From Mercurialis annua (lineage: Eukaryota > Streptophyta > Magnoliopsida > Malpighiales > Euphorbiaceae), in the NCBI RefSeq assembly GCF_937616625.2, contig NC_065575.1:26101001-26165000 (forward strand): 64,000 bases of DNA, given 5' to 3'. Below the pieces are notes generated by a model, which had not been told where the DNA came from, did not search any database, and worked only from the letters and a program-made list of their open reading frames with translations. The stretch's first letter is position 1. Every line of letters begins with the position of its first letter. Made by a program: the position numbers and the translations under genes. Of the stretch, positions 1 through 9,566 are shown piece after piece.

Positions 1-3000
1 GTCGTTCCGATTACCTAATCATGGTTAGATTATATTACGCAAAGTGTGCGTTAAAATTTACGGTAGAGTACTATGTTGCGTCTCAAGTCTCTTTAACGCG
101 TCGTTCTATTACCTAAGCATGGTTAAGTTATATTACGCAAAGTGTGCGTGAAAAGTGACGCTAGATTAGTATGTTGCGTCTCAACTCTCTTTAACGCATC
201 GTTTTGATTACCATGCTTATGTCGCGTCACAAATCTCTCTAGCGCGTCGTTCCAATTACCTAAGCATTGTTAGGTTATATTACGCAAAGTGTGCGTGAAA
301 AGTGACGCTAGATTAGTATGTCGCGCGTCTCAAGTCTGTTTAACGCGTCGTTCCAATTACCTAAGCATGGTTAGGTTAGGTTAGGTTGCGCAAAGCGTGC
401 GTAAGAAGTGACAATAGATTAATATGTCGCGTCTCAAGTCTCTTTAACTCTTCGTTCCGATTACCTAAGCATCGTTACGTTATATTACGCAAAGTGTGCG
501 TAAAAAGTGACGGTAGATTACTATGCTGCGTCTCAAGTCTCTTTTACGCTTCGTTTTGATTACTATGCTTATGTCGCGTCACAAATCTCTTTAACGCGTC
601 CGTCCGATTACCTATGCATGGTTAGATTAAATTACATAAAGTGTCTGTGACAAATGACGCTAGATTAGTATGTCGCATCAAAAGTCTCTTTAAGGTGTCA
701 TTTCATTACCATTCTTATGTCGCGTCACAAGTCCCTCTAACGCATCATTCCAATTACCTAAGCATGGTTAGTTTACATTACTCAAAGTGTGCGAGAAAAG
801 TGAAATAGATTAGTATGTCGCATCTCAAGTATTTTTGACGCGTCGTTCTGATTACCTAAGCATGGTTAGGTTAAATTACGCAAAGAGTGCGTAAAAAGTG
901 ATGCTAGATTAGTATGTCGTGTCTCAAGTCCTTTTCATGCTTCGTTCCGATTACCTAAGCATGGTTAGGTTATTAACGCGAAGTGTGCGTTAAAAGTGAC
1001 AATAGATTAGTATGCCGCATCTCAAGTCTTTTTAATGCGTCGTTTCGATTACCTAAGCATGGTTTGGTTATATTACGCAAAGTGTGCGTGAATAGTAACG
1101 CTAGATTAGTATGTTGCGTCTCAAGTCTCTTTAACGCGTTGTTCTGATTAACTAAGCATGGTTAGGTTATATTACGCAAAGTGTGCGTCAAAAGGGACGC
1201 TAGATTAGTTTGTCGCGTCTCAAGTCTCTATAAGGCGTCGTTTCGATTACATATGCATGGTTAAGTTATATTCCGTAAAGTGTGCGTGAAAAGTGACGCT
1301 AGATTAGTAAGCCGCGTCTCATCTCTCTTTAACGCGTCGTTTCGATTACCATGCTTATGTCGCGTCACAAGTCTCTTTAACGCGTCGTTCCAATTACCTA
1401 ATCATTGATAGGTTATATTACGCAAAATGTGTGTGAAAAGTGAAGCTAGATTAGTATGTCGCGTCTCAACTCTCTTTAACGCGTCGTTTCGATTACCATG
1501 CTTATGTCGCGTCACAAGTCTCTCTAACGCGTCGTTCCGATTACCTAAGCATGGTTAGGTTATATTATGCAAAGTGTGCGTGAAAAGTGACGCTAAATTA
1601 GTATGTCGCGTCTCAAGTCTCATCAATGTGTTGTTCCGATTAACTAAGTATGGATAGGTTAGGTTACTCAAAATGTGCGTGAAAAATGACTCTAGATTAG
1701 TATGTCGCATCTCAAGTCTCATCAACGTGTTGTTCCGATTAACTAAGTATGGATAGGTTATATTACGCGAAGTGTGCGTGAAAAGTGACGCTAGATTAGT
1801 ACGTCGCATCTCAAGTCTCTTTAACACGTCGTTCCAATTACCTAAGCATTTATAGGTTATATTACACGCAAAGAATGCGTAAAAAGTGATGCTAGATTTT
1901 GTAAGACGTGTCTCAAGTCTCTTTAACGTGTCGTTCCGATTACCTAAGCATGGTTAGGTCATATTACGATAAGTGTGTGTTAAAAGTGACAATAGATTAG
2001 TAAGTTCGCGTTTGAAGTCTTTTTAATGCGTCGTTCCGATTACTTAAGCATGGTTCGGTTATATTACGCAAAGTGTGCGTGAAAAGTGACAGTAGATTAG
2101 TATGTCGCGACTCAAGTCTCTTTAACGCGTCGTTTCAACTACCATGCTTATGTCGCGTCACAAGTCTCTCTAACGCGTTGTTCCGATTACCTAAGCATGG
2201 CTACGCAAAGTGTGCGTAAAAAGGGACGCTAGATTACTATGTCGAGTCACAAGTTTCTTTAACGCGTCGTTTTTATAACCATGCTTATGTTGCGTCACGA
2301 GTCTCTCTAACGCGTCGTTCCGATTACCTAAGCTTGGTTAGATTATATAATGGAAAGTGTGCGTTAAAAGTGAAAATAGATTACTATGTCGTGTCACAAG
2401 TCTCTTTAACGCGTTGTTCCGATTACCTATGCATAGTTAGGTTATATTACGCAAAGTGTGCGTGAAAAGTGACGCTATATTAGTATGTCATGTCACAAGT
2501 CTCACTAACGTGCTGTTGCAATTACCTAAGTATGGTTAGGTTATATTACGCAAAGTGTGCGTTAAAAGTGACGCTAGATTACTATGTCGCGTCTCAAGTC
2601 TCTGTAAGGAGTCGTTTCGATTACCATTCTTATGTCGCGTCACAAGTCTCTCTAACGCATCGTTCCAATAACCTAAGCATGGTTAGTTTATATTACGCAA
2701 AGTGTACGTGAAAAGTGACAATAGATTATTCTGTCGCGTCATAAGTCATTTTGACGCGTCGTTCCAATTACTTAAGCATGGTTGAGATATACTAACGCAA
2801 AGAGTACGTAAAAAGTGATATTAGATTAGTATGATGTGTCTCAAGTCTCTTTAATGCATTTTTCCGATTACCTAAGCATGGTTAGTTTATATTACGCAAA
2901 GTGTGTGTTAAAAGGGACAATAGATTAGAATGTCGCGTCTGAAGTCTTTTTAACGCGTCGTTTCGATCACCTACGCATGGTTAGGTTATATACATAAAGT

Positions 3001-4453
3001 GTGCAGGAAAATTGACGGTAGATTAATATGTCGCGTCTCAAGTCTCTTTAACGTGTCGTTTCAATTGCCATTCTTATCTCGCGTCACAAGTCTCTCTAAC
3101 GCGTCGTTCCGATTAGATTAGCATGGTTAGGTCATATTATGCAAGGTGTGCTTGAAAAGTGACGATAGATTAGTATGTCGCGTCTCAAGTCTCTTTAACT
3201 CGTCGTTTCGATTACCATGATTATGTCGCGTCACAAGTGTCTCTAACGCCTCGTTCCTATTACTTAAAGTTAGGTTATATTACGCAGAGTGTGCGTGAAA
3301 AGTGATAATAGATTAGTATGTCGCATGTCAAGTCTCTTTAACATGTCGTTTCGATTACCATGCTTATGTCGCATCACAAGTCTCTTTAACGCGTCGTTCT
3401 GACGCTAGATTAATATGTCGCGTCTCAAGTCCCATTAACGCGTCGTTCCGATTACCTAAGCATGGTTAGGTTATATTACGCAATTTTGCGTGAAAAGTGA
3501 CGCTAGATTAGTATGTCGCATCTCAAGTCTCTTTGACGCGTCATTTCGATTACCTGAGAGCATGGTTAGTTTATATTACGCAAAGTGTGCGTGAAAAGTG
3601 ACGCTAGATTACTATGTCTCAAGTCTCATTAACGTGTCGTTTGATTAACTAAGTATGGTTAGTTTATATTATGCAAAATGTGCGTGAAAAGTGACGCTAG
3701 ATTCGTATGTTCGTGTCTCAAGTCTATTTAACGCGTCGTTTCGATTACCATGCTTATGTCGCGTCACAAGTCTCTCTATTGCATCGTTCCGATTACCTAA
3801 GCATGGTTAAGTTATATTACGAAAAGTGTGCGTAAAAAATGACTCTAGATTAGTATGTCGCATCTCAACTCGCTTTAACGCGTCGTTTTGATTACCTAAG
3901 CATGGTTAGGTTATATTACGCGAAGTGAGCGTGAAAAGTGACTCTAGATTAGTATGTCGTGTCACAAATCTCTTTATCGCATCGTTCCAATAATCTAAGC
4001 ATGGTTGGGTTATATTACGCAAAGTGTGCTTGAAAAGTGACGCTAGATTATTATGTCGCGTCTCAAGTCTCTATAACGCGTCGTTTAGATCGCGTCACAA
4101 GTCTCTCTAACGCGTCGTCCTGATTACCGAAGCATGGTTAGGTTATATTTCGCAAAGTGTGCGTGAAAAGTGACTCTAAATTAGTATGTCGGGTCACAAG
4201 TCTCTTTAACGCGTCGTTCTGATTACCTAAGCATCCTTGATTATATATATTACGCAAAGTGTGCGTGAAAAGTGACGCTAGATTAGTATGTCGCGTCACA
4301 AGTCTTTTTAACGCGTCGTTCTGATTACCTAAGCTTGGTAAGGTTATATATTACACAAAGTGTGCGTGAAAAGTGATGCTAGATTAGTATGTCATGTCTC
4401 AAGTGTCTGTTCGTTTAGATTACATGCTTATATCGTGTCACAAGTCTCTCTAA
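1..4453 (+). repeat. Satellite array, + orientation, block 1
   Basis: The block is tandem copies of the 99-bp monomer, recognised by 'gtcgttccgattacctaagc' near its start, 'ggttatattacgcaaagtg' in the middle and 'caagtctctttaacgc' at its end, mixed with the 48-bp short form ('gattaccatgcttatgtcgc'). Copies differ from each other by many point changes and small indels, mostly at CpG. I define + orientation by this reading direction. No gene is visible. The block ends at an inversion junction with the next one. Confidence 0.97.
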
Positions 4454-4482
4454 TCGGAACGACGCATTAGAGAGACTTGTGA
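4438..4482. repeat. Perfect inverted repeat at array inversion junction
   Basis: The 16-base arms 'tcacaagtctctctaa' (4438-4453) and 'ttagagagacttgtga' (4467-4482) are exact reverse complements around a 13-base spacer. Upstream the satellite reads in + orientation and downstream in - orientation, so this is a head-to-head junction of monomer ends. The arms are ordinary monomer sequence, so the palindrome follows from the inversion and is not a separate element. Confidence 0.9.
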
Positions 4483-5841
4483 GGCGGCATACTAATCTAG
4501 CGTCACTTTTCATGCACACTTTGCATAATATAAACTAACCATATTGAAGTAATCGAACCGACACATTAAGGAGACTTGAGACACGACATACTAATCTACC
4601 GTCACTTTTCACGCACACTTTTCTTAATATAAACAAACCATGCTTAGGTGATCGGAACGACGCGTTAAAGAGACTTGTGACGCGCCATACTAATCTACCT
4701 TTTTACGCACACTTTGCGTAATATAACCTAACCATGCTTAGGTAATTGGAACGACGCGTTAGAGAGACTTGTGACGCGATATAAGCATGTAATCAAAACA
4801 ATGCATTAAAGAGACTTGAGACGCGAAATACAAATATAGCGTCAGTTTTCATGCACACTTTGGGTAATATAACCTAACCATGCTTAGGTAATCAGAACGA
4901 CGCGTTAAGGAGACTTGTGACGGGACATACTAATTTAGCGTCACTTTTAACGCACACTTTCCGTAATATAACCTAACCATTCAAAGGTAATTGGAACGAC
5001 GCGTTTGAGAGAATTGTGACTCGACATAAGCATGTTAATCGAAACGACGCGTTAAAGAGACTTGAGACGTGACATACTAATCTAGCGTTACTTTTCACGC
5101 ACACTTTGCATAATATAGTCTAACCATGCTTAGGTAATCTGAACGACGCATTAGAGAGACTTGTTATGCGACATAAGCATGGTTATCGAAACGATGCGTT
5201 ATAGAGAGTTGAGACACGACATTCTAATCTAGCGTCACTTTTGAAGCACACTTTGCGTAATATAACCTAACCATGCTTAGGTAATCGGACTGACGGGTTA
5301 AACAGGCTTGAAACGTGACATACTAATCTAACTTCAGTTTTCACGCACACTGTGCGTAATATAACCAAACCATGCTTAGGTAATCCTAACGACGGGTTAA
5401 AGACACTTTTGACGCGACATATATACTAATCTAGCGTCACTTTTCATAATATAACCTAACCATGCTTAGGTAATCGGAAGGACATGTTAGAGAGACTTGT
5501 GACGTGACATAAGCATGGTAATCGGAACGACGCATTATAGAGACTTGAGACGCAACATATTAATCTAGCGTCGCTTTTCACGCACATTTTTTGTAATATA
5601 ACCTAACGCGTTAAAGAGACTTGAGATGCGACATACTAATCTAGCGTAACTTTTCACGCACTGTTTTCTTAATAAAACCTAGAATGCTTAGGTAATCAGA
5701 ACGACGCGTTTAAGAGACTTGTGACACGACATACTAATCTAGCCTTACTTTTCAAGCACACTTTGTGTAATATAACCTAACCAGGCTTAGGTAATCGGAA
5801 CAACGAGTTAGAAAGACTTGTGACGCGACATAAGTATGGTA
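4454..5841 (-). repeat. Satellite array, - orientation, block 2
   Basis: The same satellite is read on the minus strand; on the plus strand it appears as 'taatataacctaaccatgct' and 'gacgcgttaaagagacttg'. Short 48-bp units appear as 'gcgacataagcatggtaatc'. The part from 4931 to 5841 has a close paralogue at 28253-29156. The block stops abruptly at the left end of the pararetrovirus. Confidence 0.96.
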
Positions 5842-6934
5842 TGAGCCACTTCTCCCATCAGCACTCATTTATATTGATGATATTCTATTGTTTTCTTCTG
5901 ATACATCCAGTCATGAGAAATTACTCCAACATTTCTTTGACATCACTAAGCAATTTGGAGTTATGTTGTCTCCTACTAAGATGTATATTGGCAAACCGGA
6001 AATGGAGTATCTCGGCATGAATTTTAAAGATGGTGCTTATCAACCTGGACAACATTTTGCCGCTGAATTGCTCAAGTTTCCAGATCAAGGTCTCTCTCAA
6101 AAACAGGTTCAGCAATTTCTTGGAATTGTTAATTACTTGGGAGACTTCATTCCAAATTTCACTCAAAAGGCGGCCCCGTTATATAAATTACTAAGGAAGA
6201 ATCCTCCTCCCTGGTCTGACAAACAAACACAAGCAATCAAACTTCTCAAAGAGGAGACACAAGGAATTCCACCTCTTCAGATTCCTCAGTCAGGAACAAG
6301 AATATTGCAGACAGATGCCAGTGATAAATTTTGGGGTGCTATTCTGTTAGAAGAACAAGACAACAAACAAAGGATATGCGCTTATGCTAGTGGAAAATTC
6401 TCAGAAGCGGAAACTCATTATCATTCCACATTTAAAGAAGTGCTGGCGGTCAAATATGGGATCAAGAAGTTTGAATTTCATCTGATCGGTCACAAGTTCA
6501 AAGTGCTTATGGATTGTTCTTCATTTCCAAAAATAATCAATTTTAAAGGGAAAATTTTTCCTAATAATCAACTACTTCGATGGAGTGAATGGTTCAGCAA
6601 GTATGATTTCATGGTAAAACATATTAAAGGAAATCAGAATCTTATTCCAGATTTTCTCAGCCGACCTCCTCAACAAGTGTCACAAGTCATTCCGATGATC
6701 TATACTTTTAATTCTATCATGTCTGCAGAAGATTTTCTTTTGATGCGGCCACCTCCAGGAGTTCTTGATAATATGTCTCCGGGACAGCTACAGACATTTG
6801 CAAAAGCACAGTTGTTCTATTATAAAACTGAGCTTGTCCGGAACTATGGTCCTAGGTTCCTTTATGAGCTAGGGATCCATCCTACATATCCATTCTGCAA
6901 ACCATTCACCTTGTTAGATAAGCCCACAAGATGA
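5840..6934 (+). pseudogene. Pararetroviral polyprotein fragment: RT tail and RNase H
   Basis: The open frame runs from the satellite junction to a TGA at 6932-6934, with no real start codon; an in-frame TAA at 5831-5833 lies in satellite. It opens with the end of the RT palm: the YIDD catalytic motif is encoded at 5870-5881, followed by 'LLFSSDTS' and the thumb and connection region ('GIVNYLGDFIPNF'). RNase H follows. Counting residue 1 at the codon starting at 5888, the four expected acidic residues are present: D143 in 'QTDASD', E184 in 'FKEVLAV', D209 in 'LMDCSSF' and D255 in 'IPDFLSR'. In the virus this enzyme copies pregenomic RNA into DNA and degrades the RNA. Here RT lacks its fingers and most of the palm, so it cannot be active. 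The reading frame shifts near 6931. Confidence 0.92.
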
Positions 6935-7281
6935 AGATTTTAAATGGCCTCCGGAGTTACTTTGTTTCCTTTGGTTTTTCCTCCATCTTTATTCGATAGC
7001 TTTCATTTTCCGACCCCCTCACCTTTGTCGTTCTATTCACCTGGTCCTCCAAGGAAAAAAAACAAAACTCTCATCTTTTGACCTTTCTTAAGTGGTTTCA
7101 AACCATCCCTCAATGGTGTCTATATCAGGATAAGGCCTTTCCAGAAAAAGGAAAACATATTGGAAAAGATCCTTATTCGATCCTTATCCTTCATCGTCCA
7201 CATCTTAAGCTATCAGACAGTTTTACTGCGTGTCCAACATTCCATATCTAACAACATTTTTCTTATTTTATACTCACACAT
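6935..7281 (+). pseudogene. Degraded C-terminal part of viral polyprotein
   Basis: After the TGA at 6932-6934, coding-like composition continues in another + frame from about 6930 for some 50 codons, then in further frames with stops between them, up to the ORF starting at 7282. This pattern fits a polyprotein tail disrupted by several indels and nonsense changes. No domain is recognisable. It could also be partly intergenic spacer, so the extent is approximate. Confidence 0.5.
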
Positions 7282-7731
7282 ATGGATGAGCATGAGTATG
7301 CATGGAGAGAGTTCCAGTATTATATTTTCCAACGGAATAACGTAATCCCTAAAGAGTTATGGCCTCCTTATCAAGAATCTGCACCATGGGACACATATCC
7401 TCCTGCTTACTGCTTAAAGATGGAAGATGATAAGAATTTTTGGAGAAAAAATCATCCAGATCATCCTTCTTCATCAAGTTCTACACTATACTCTCCTATC
7501 CGGAACATCAACAAGAAGAAAGCAACAGTTCAAGATTCCATTCCGAAAGATCATCTATTGGATACTGACTTTAATCCCATAGCAGGTTATTCACAAGCCT
7601 TAGATACGGATATAGATTCAGAAAAGGACAAGAATACGGATGAAGATGAGTATTATGCCAACCGGTGGTCCCCATCATTCATGGATGATTCGAATCTATC
7701 ACCATCACATGAGCCAATCAACAAATAAAGA
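7282..7731 (+). pseudogene. Acidic 148-residue ORF at viral 3' end, unknown function
   Basis: The ATG-initiated frame of 148 codons ends with the TAA at 7726-7728. The N-terminal half is rich in aromatic residues and proline ('WPPYQESAPWDTYPPAYC'). The C-terminal half is serine-rich and then acidic ('DSEKDKNTDEDEYY'), probably disordered. The frame is open upstream of the ATG to a TAA near 7250, so it could be the surviving tail of the polyprotein rather than a separate gene. It lies immediately before the viral intergenic region on the same strand. I do not recognise a family. It is a remnant in a dead provirus, and expression is doubtful. Confidence 0.55.
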
Positions 7732-7744
7732 CAAAAATGGCAAA

Positions 7745-7830
7745 TTTCCACATGTCCTCAACAAAGGCTCAAACTTTCCACATGTCCTCAACAAAGGCTT
7801 CAACTCTCCACATGTCAATATCAAGTGCTA
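7745..7830 (+). repeat. 30-bp direct repeats upstream of viral promoter
   Basis: 'tttccacatgtcctcaacaa' starts at 7745 and again at 7775, a 30-base period, with a third degenerate copy ('ctccacatgtcaat') near 7807 and a further 'acatgtcaatatg' after it. Short direct repeats 200-300 bases upstream of a TATA box are common in plant pararetrovirus promoters, where they may act as enhancers; that role here is inference. Confidence 0.7.
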
Positions 7831-7996
7831 CATGTCAATATGTTGTATTAGTCATGTTTAGTTATCCTTATCTTTTAATCCATGTGTTGTATCGCATGCA
7901 GTGCATGCTTAGAATAGGTACATGTGTTTATCCATGTGTCGTGTTTGTACAATGCATGCTTAGCATGCTTATCTAGGCAAGCTTTCTTCCCACCTC

Positions 7997-8004
7997 TATA
8001 AATA
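7997..8004 (+). promoter_or_regulatory. Pararetroviral TATA box
   Basis: TATAAATA sits in the context 'cacctctataaatagag'. It lies downstream of the last viral ORF and 55 bases before AATAAA, the arrangement expected for the pregenomic RNA promoter of a caulimovirid. Transcription would start roughly 30 bases downstream, near 8030. Function in this copy is untested. Confidence 0.75.
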
Positions 8005-8058
8005 GAGTCTTGGTAGGAAGAAAGGAGGACACACAACCTTTGTAATATTTTACGCTTC

Positions 8059-8064
8059 AATAAA
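8059..8064 (+). terminator. Pararetroviral poly(A) signal
   Basis: AATAAA lies in 'cttcaataaaaatgcc', shortly after the predicted transcription start. In caulimovirids the signal is located in the terminally redundant part of the RNA and is bypassed on the first pass and used on the second. The spacing from the TATA box supports this reading. Confidence 0.7.
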
Positions 8065-8358
8065 AATGCCTTGTTTCTAAACATCTCTCTGCTCCAATTT
8101 TCCGTAAGTAAGGTATAGTTATATATGTTTGTTTCTCTTCATATCCAGCCATAAAAGACATTAAGGGTATGCTCTTCACTTGCCTCTCCTGAGGATCCTG
8201 TGAATCAAAACCTTGTGTCAAAAACATGGTAATGCGATAAATTTCAACAGATACTAAGAGGACAGGCCGGTTGATGAAATGCCCGCGGTGAGGCTGTGAT
8301 CCTGGCTAGTCATACATGTAATCTGTTTAAGGTTTATCGTCGTTCCTCTAATTGCTCA
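8065..8358 (+). other. Viral leader region (native copy)
   Basis: Non-coding sequence follows the poly(A) signal, and its last ~197 bases (from 'taagggtatgctc' at 8162 to 'attgctca' at 8351-8358) recur at 9254-9566. It would be the 5' leader of the pregenomic RNA. I looked for the usual initiator-tRNA-Met primer site (TGGTATCAGAGC) and did not find it, so the leader is either truncated before it or diverged. The bases after 8358, 'gacgcgac', match minus-strand satellite before + satellite starts. Confidence 0.7.
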
Positions 8359-8878
8359 GACGCGACAAAATGTGCGTGAAAAGTGACTCTAGATTATTAG
8401 TATGTCGCATCTCAAGTCTCTTTAACGCGTCGTTTTAATTATCTAAGCATTGTTAGGTTATATTACGCAAAGTGTGCGTGAAAAGTGACGCTAGATTAGT
8501 ACATCGCATCTTAAGTCTCTTTAGCGCGTCGTTTCCATTATCATGCTTATGTCGCGCCACAAGTCTCTCTAACGCGTCATTCCAATTATCTAAGCATTGT
8601 TAGTTTATATTACGCAAAGTGTGCGTGAAAACTGACAGTAGATTAGTCTGTCACGTCTCAAGTCTATTTGACCCGTCGTTCCGATTACCTAAGCATGGTT
8701 AGGTTATATTACACGCAAAGAGTGCGTAAAAAGTGATTCTAAATTTGTATGACATGTCTTAAGTCTCTTTAACGCGTCGTTCCGATTACCCAAGTATGGT
8801 TAGGTCATATTACGCAAAGTTTGTGTTAAAAGTGACAATAGATTAGTATGTCGCGTCTGAAGTCTTTTTAACGCGTCG
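8359..8878 (+). repeat. Satellite array, + orientation
   Basis: Typical 99-bp and 48-bp units resume after the virus, for example 'ctaagcattgttaggttata' and 'tatcatgcttatgtcgcg'. The array breaks off inside 'taacgcgtcg' at the mitochondrial rRNA fragment. Confidence 0.95.
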
Positions 8879-9064
8879 GTGGAAGGCTTTCTGCGTTCAG
8901 TCAATCTACGCAGAGTGAATCGGTCCCTAAGGAAGCCCCGAAAGGGCTGCTGTCCGATAAGTACACGAAAGTGGCGAAGTTTCTTTGACTACAGAACCAT
9001 GCCTGTCTGTTGGAGCGAATTGGATGATCGGGCCGAGGACTGCCCCCTCTTCCCCTCACTCTCC
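8879..9064 (+). pseudogene. rrn26: Mitochondrial LSU rRNA fragment (NUMT)
   Basis: This G+C-rich stretch of about 185 bases is unlike the satellite. It contains 'gtgaatcggtccctaagg', 'ccccgaaagggctgctgtcc' and 'gtacacgaaagtggcgaag', which line up with the bacterial-type 23S rRNA region around the conserved 'CCCUAAGG...CCGAAAGG...GUCGAUGGG' segment. The flanking 'gactacagaaccatgcctg' and 'ggagcgaattggatgatcgg' match my recollection of plant mitochondrial 26S rRNA rather than plastid 23S. It is far too short to function and lies between satellite monomers, so it is a nuclear insertion of mitochondrial DNA. The open frame across it (8879-9235) is not a protein gene. Identity rests on recall; an alignment would settle it. 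Confidence 0.78.
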
Positions 9065-9253
9065 TTTCGATTACCTAAGCATTGTTATGTTATATTACGC
9101 AAAGTGTGCGTGAAAAGTGACGGTAGATTAGTATGTCGCGTCTTAAGTCTCTTTAACGCGTCGTTTCGATTACCATACTTATGTCGAGTCACAAGTCTCT
9201 CTAACGCGTCGTTCCGATTACCTAAGCATGGATAGGTTATATTATGCAAACTG
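9065..9253 (+). repeat. Short satellite stretch between insertions
   Basis: One 99-bp unit, one 48-bp unit ('gattaccatacttatgtcga') and part of another 99-bp unit, ending in 'attatgcaaactg'. It separates the mitochondrial fragment from the extra viral leader copies. Confidence 0.93.
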
Positions 9254-9445
9254 TAAGGGTATGCTCTTCACTTGCCTCTCCTGAGGATCCTGTGAATCAA
9301 AACCTTGTGTCAAAAACATGGTAATGCGATAAATTTCAACAGATACTAAGAGGACAGGACGGTTGATAAAATGCCCGCGGTGAGACTGTGATCCTGGCTA
9401 GTCATACATGTAATCTATTAAGGTTTATCGTCGTTCCTATAATTG
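9254..9445 (+). mobile_element. Second copy of viral leader
   Basis: The sequence is nearly identical to 8162-8354, from 'taagggtatgctcttcac' to 'gttcctataattg'. It has no adjoining viral coding sequence. Its end abuts a third, shorter copy directly. Differences from the native leader include 'ggacgg' for 'ggccgg' and 'tctattaagg' for 'tctgtttaagg'. Confidence 0.93.
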
Positions 9446-9566
9446 TTAAATTTCAACAGATACTAAGAGGACAGGCCGGTTGATAAAATGCCTGCGGTGA
9501 GGCTGTGATCTTGGCTAGTCATACATGTAACCTGTTAAGGTTTATCGTCGTTCCTATAATTGCTCA
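9446..9566 (+). mobile_element. Third, shorter copy of viral leader
   Basis: It begins inside the leader at 'aaatttcaacagatactaag' (corresponding to about 8238) and ends at 'attgctca', the same base at which the native copy meets satellite (8358). It therefore shares its right breakpoint with the native copy. Satellite follows at once with 'tatgtcgagtcacaag'. Confidence 0.92.

Larger units (their letters stand above)
5842..8358 (+). mobile_element. Endogenous pararetrovirus (Caulimoviridae) fragment
   Basis: About 2.5 kb of non-satellite DNA has caulimovirid gene order: the end of reverse transcriptase, RNase H, a C-terminal extension, an intergenic region with short direct repeats, a TATA box, a poly(A) signal about 55 bases further on, and a leader. 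No LTR or integrase is visible, which fits a pararetrovirus rather than a retrotransposon. The left end is cut inside RT just before the YIDD motif; movement protein, coat protein, protease and most of RT are absent. The right end is at about 8358, where satellite resumes in the opposite orientation to the left flank. Frameshifts after 6931 and stops show it is a dead copy. Genus is uncertain: the layout of a polyprotein end directly followed by the promoter would suit petuvirus- or florendovirus-like members. Confidence 0.9.

Noticed and set aside
369..386. Telomere-like 'ttagg' triplet (also at 28236-28253)
   Set aside because: Only three units, expanded from the 'ggttaggtta' of the monomer; plant telomeres are normally TTTAGGG.
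1..4453. CRISPR-like regular repeats
   Set aside because: The supposed spacers are themselves repeated monomer sequence, there are no cas genes, and the context is a plant nuclear satellite.
5921..6166. Minus-strand 81-codon frame over the viral RT region
   Set aside because: It is a shadow of the plus-strand RT-RNase H frame, which has the catalytic motifs.
7160..7345. 61-codon plus-strand frame within the viral tail
   Set aside because: It overlaps the start of the 148-codon frame in another phase and is low-complexity; it more likely reflects the degraded polyprotein.
8065..8358. Initiator tRNA-Met primer-binding site in the viral leader
   Set aside because: No convincing match to TGGTATCAGAGC was found; 'catggtaatgcg' is too weak.
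8879..9235. 118-residue open frame starting in the G+C-rich insert
   Set aside because: Its first half is a mitochondrial rRNA fragment read as protein and its second half is satellite.
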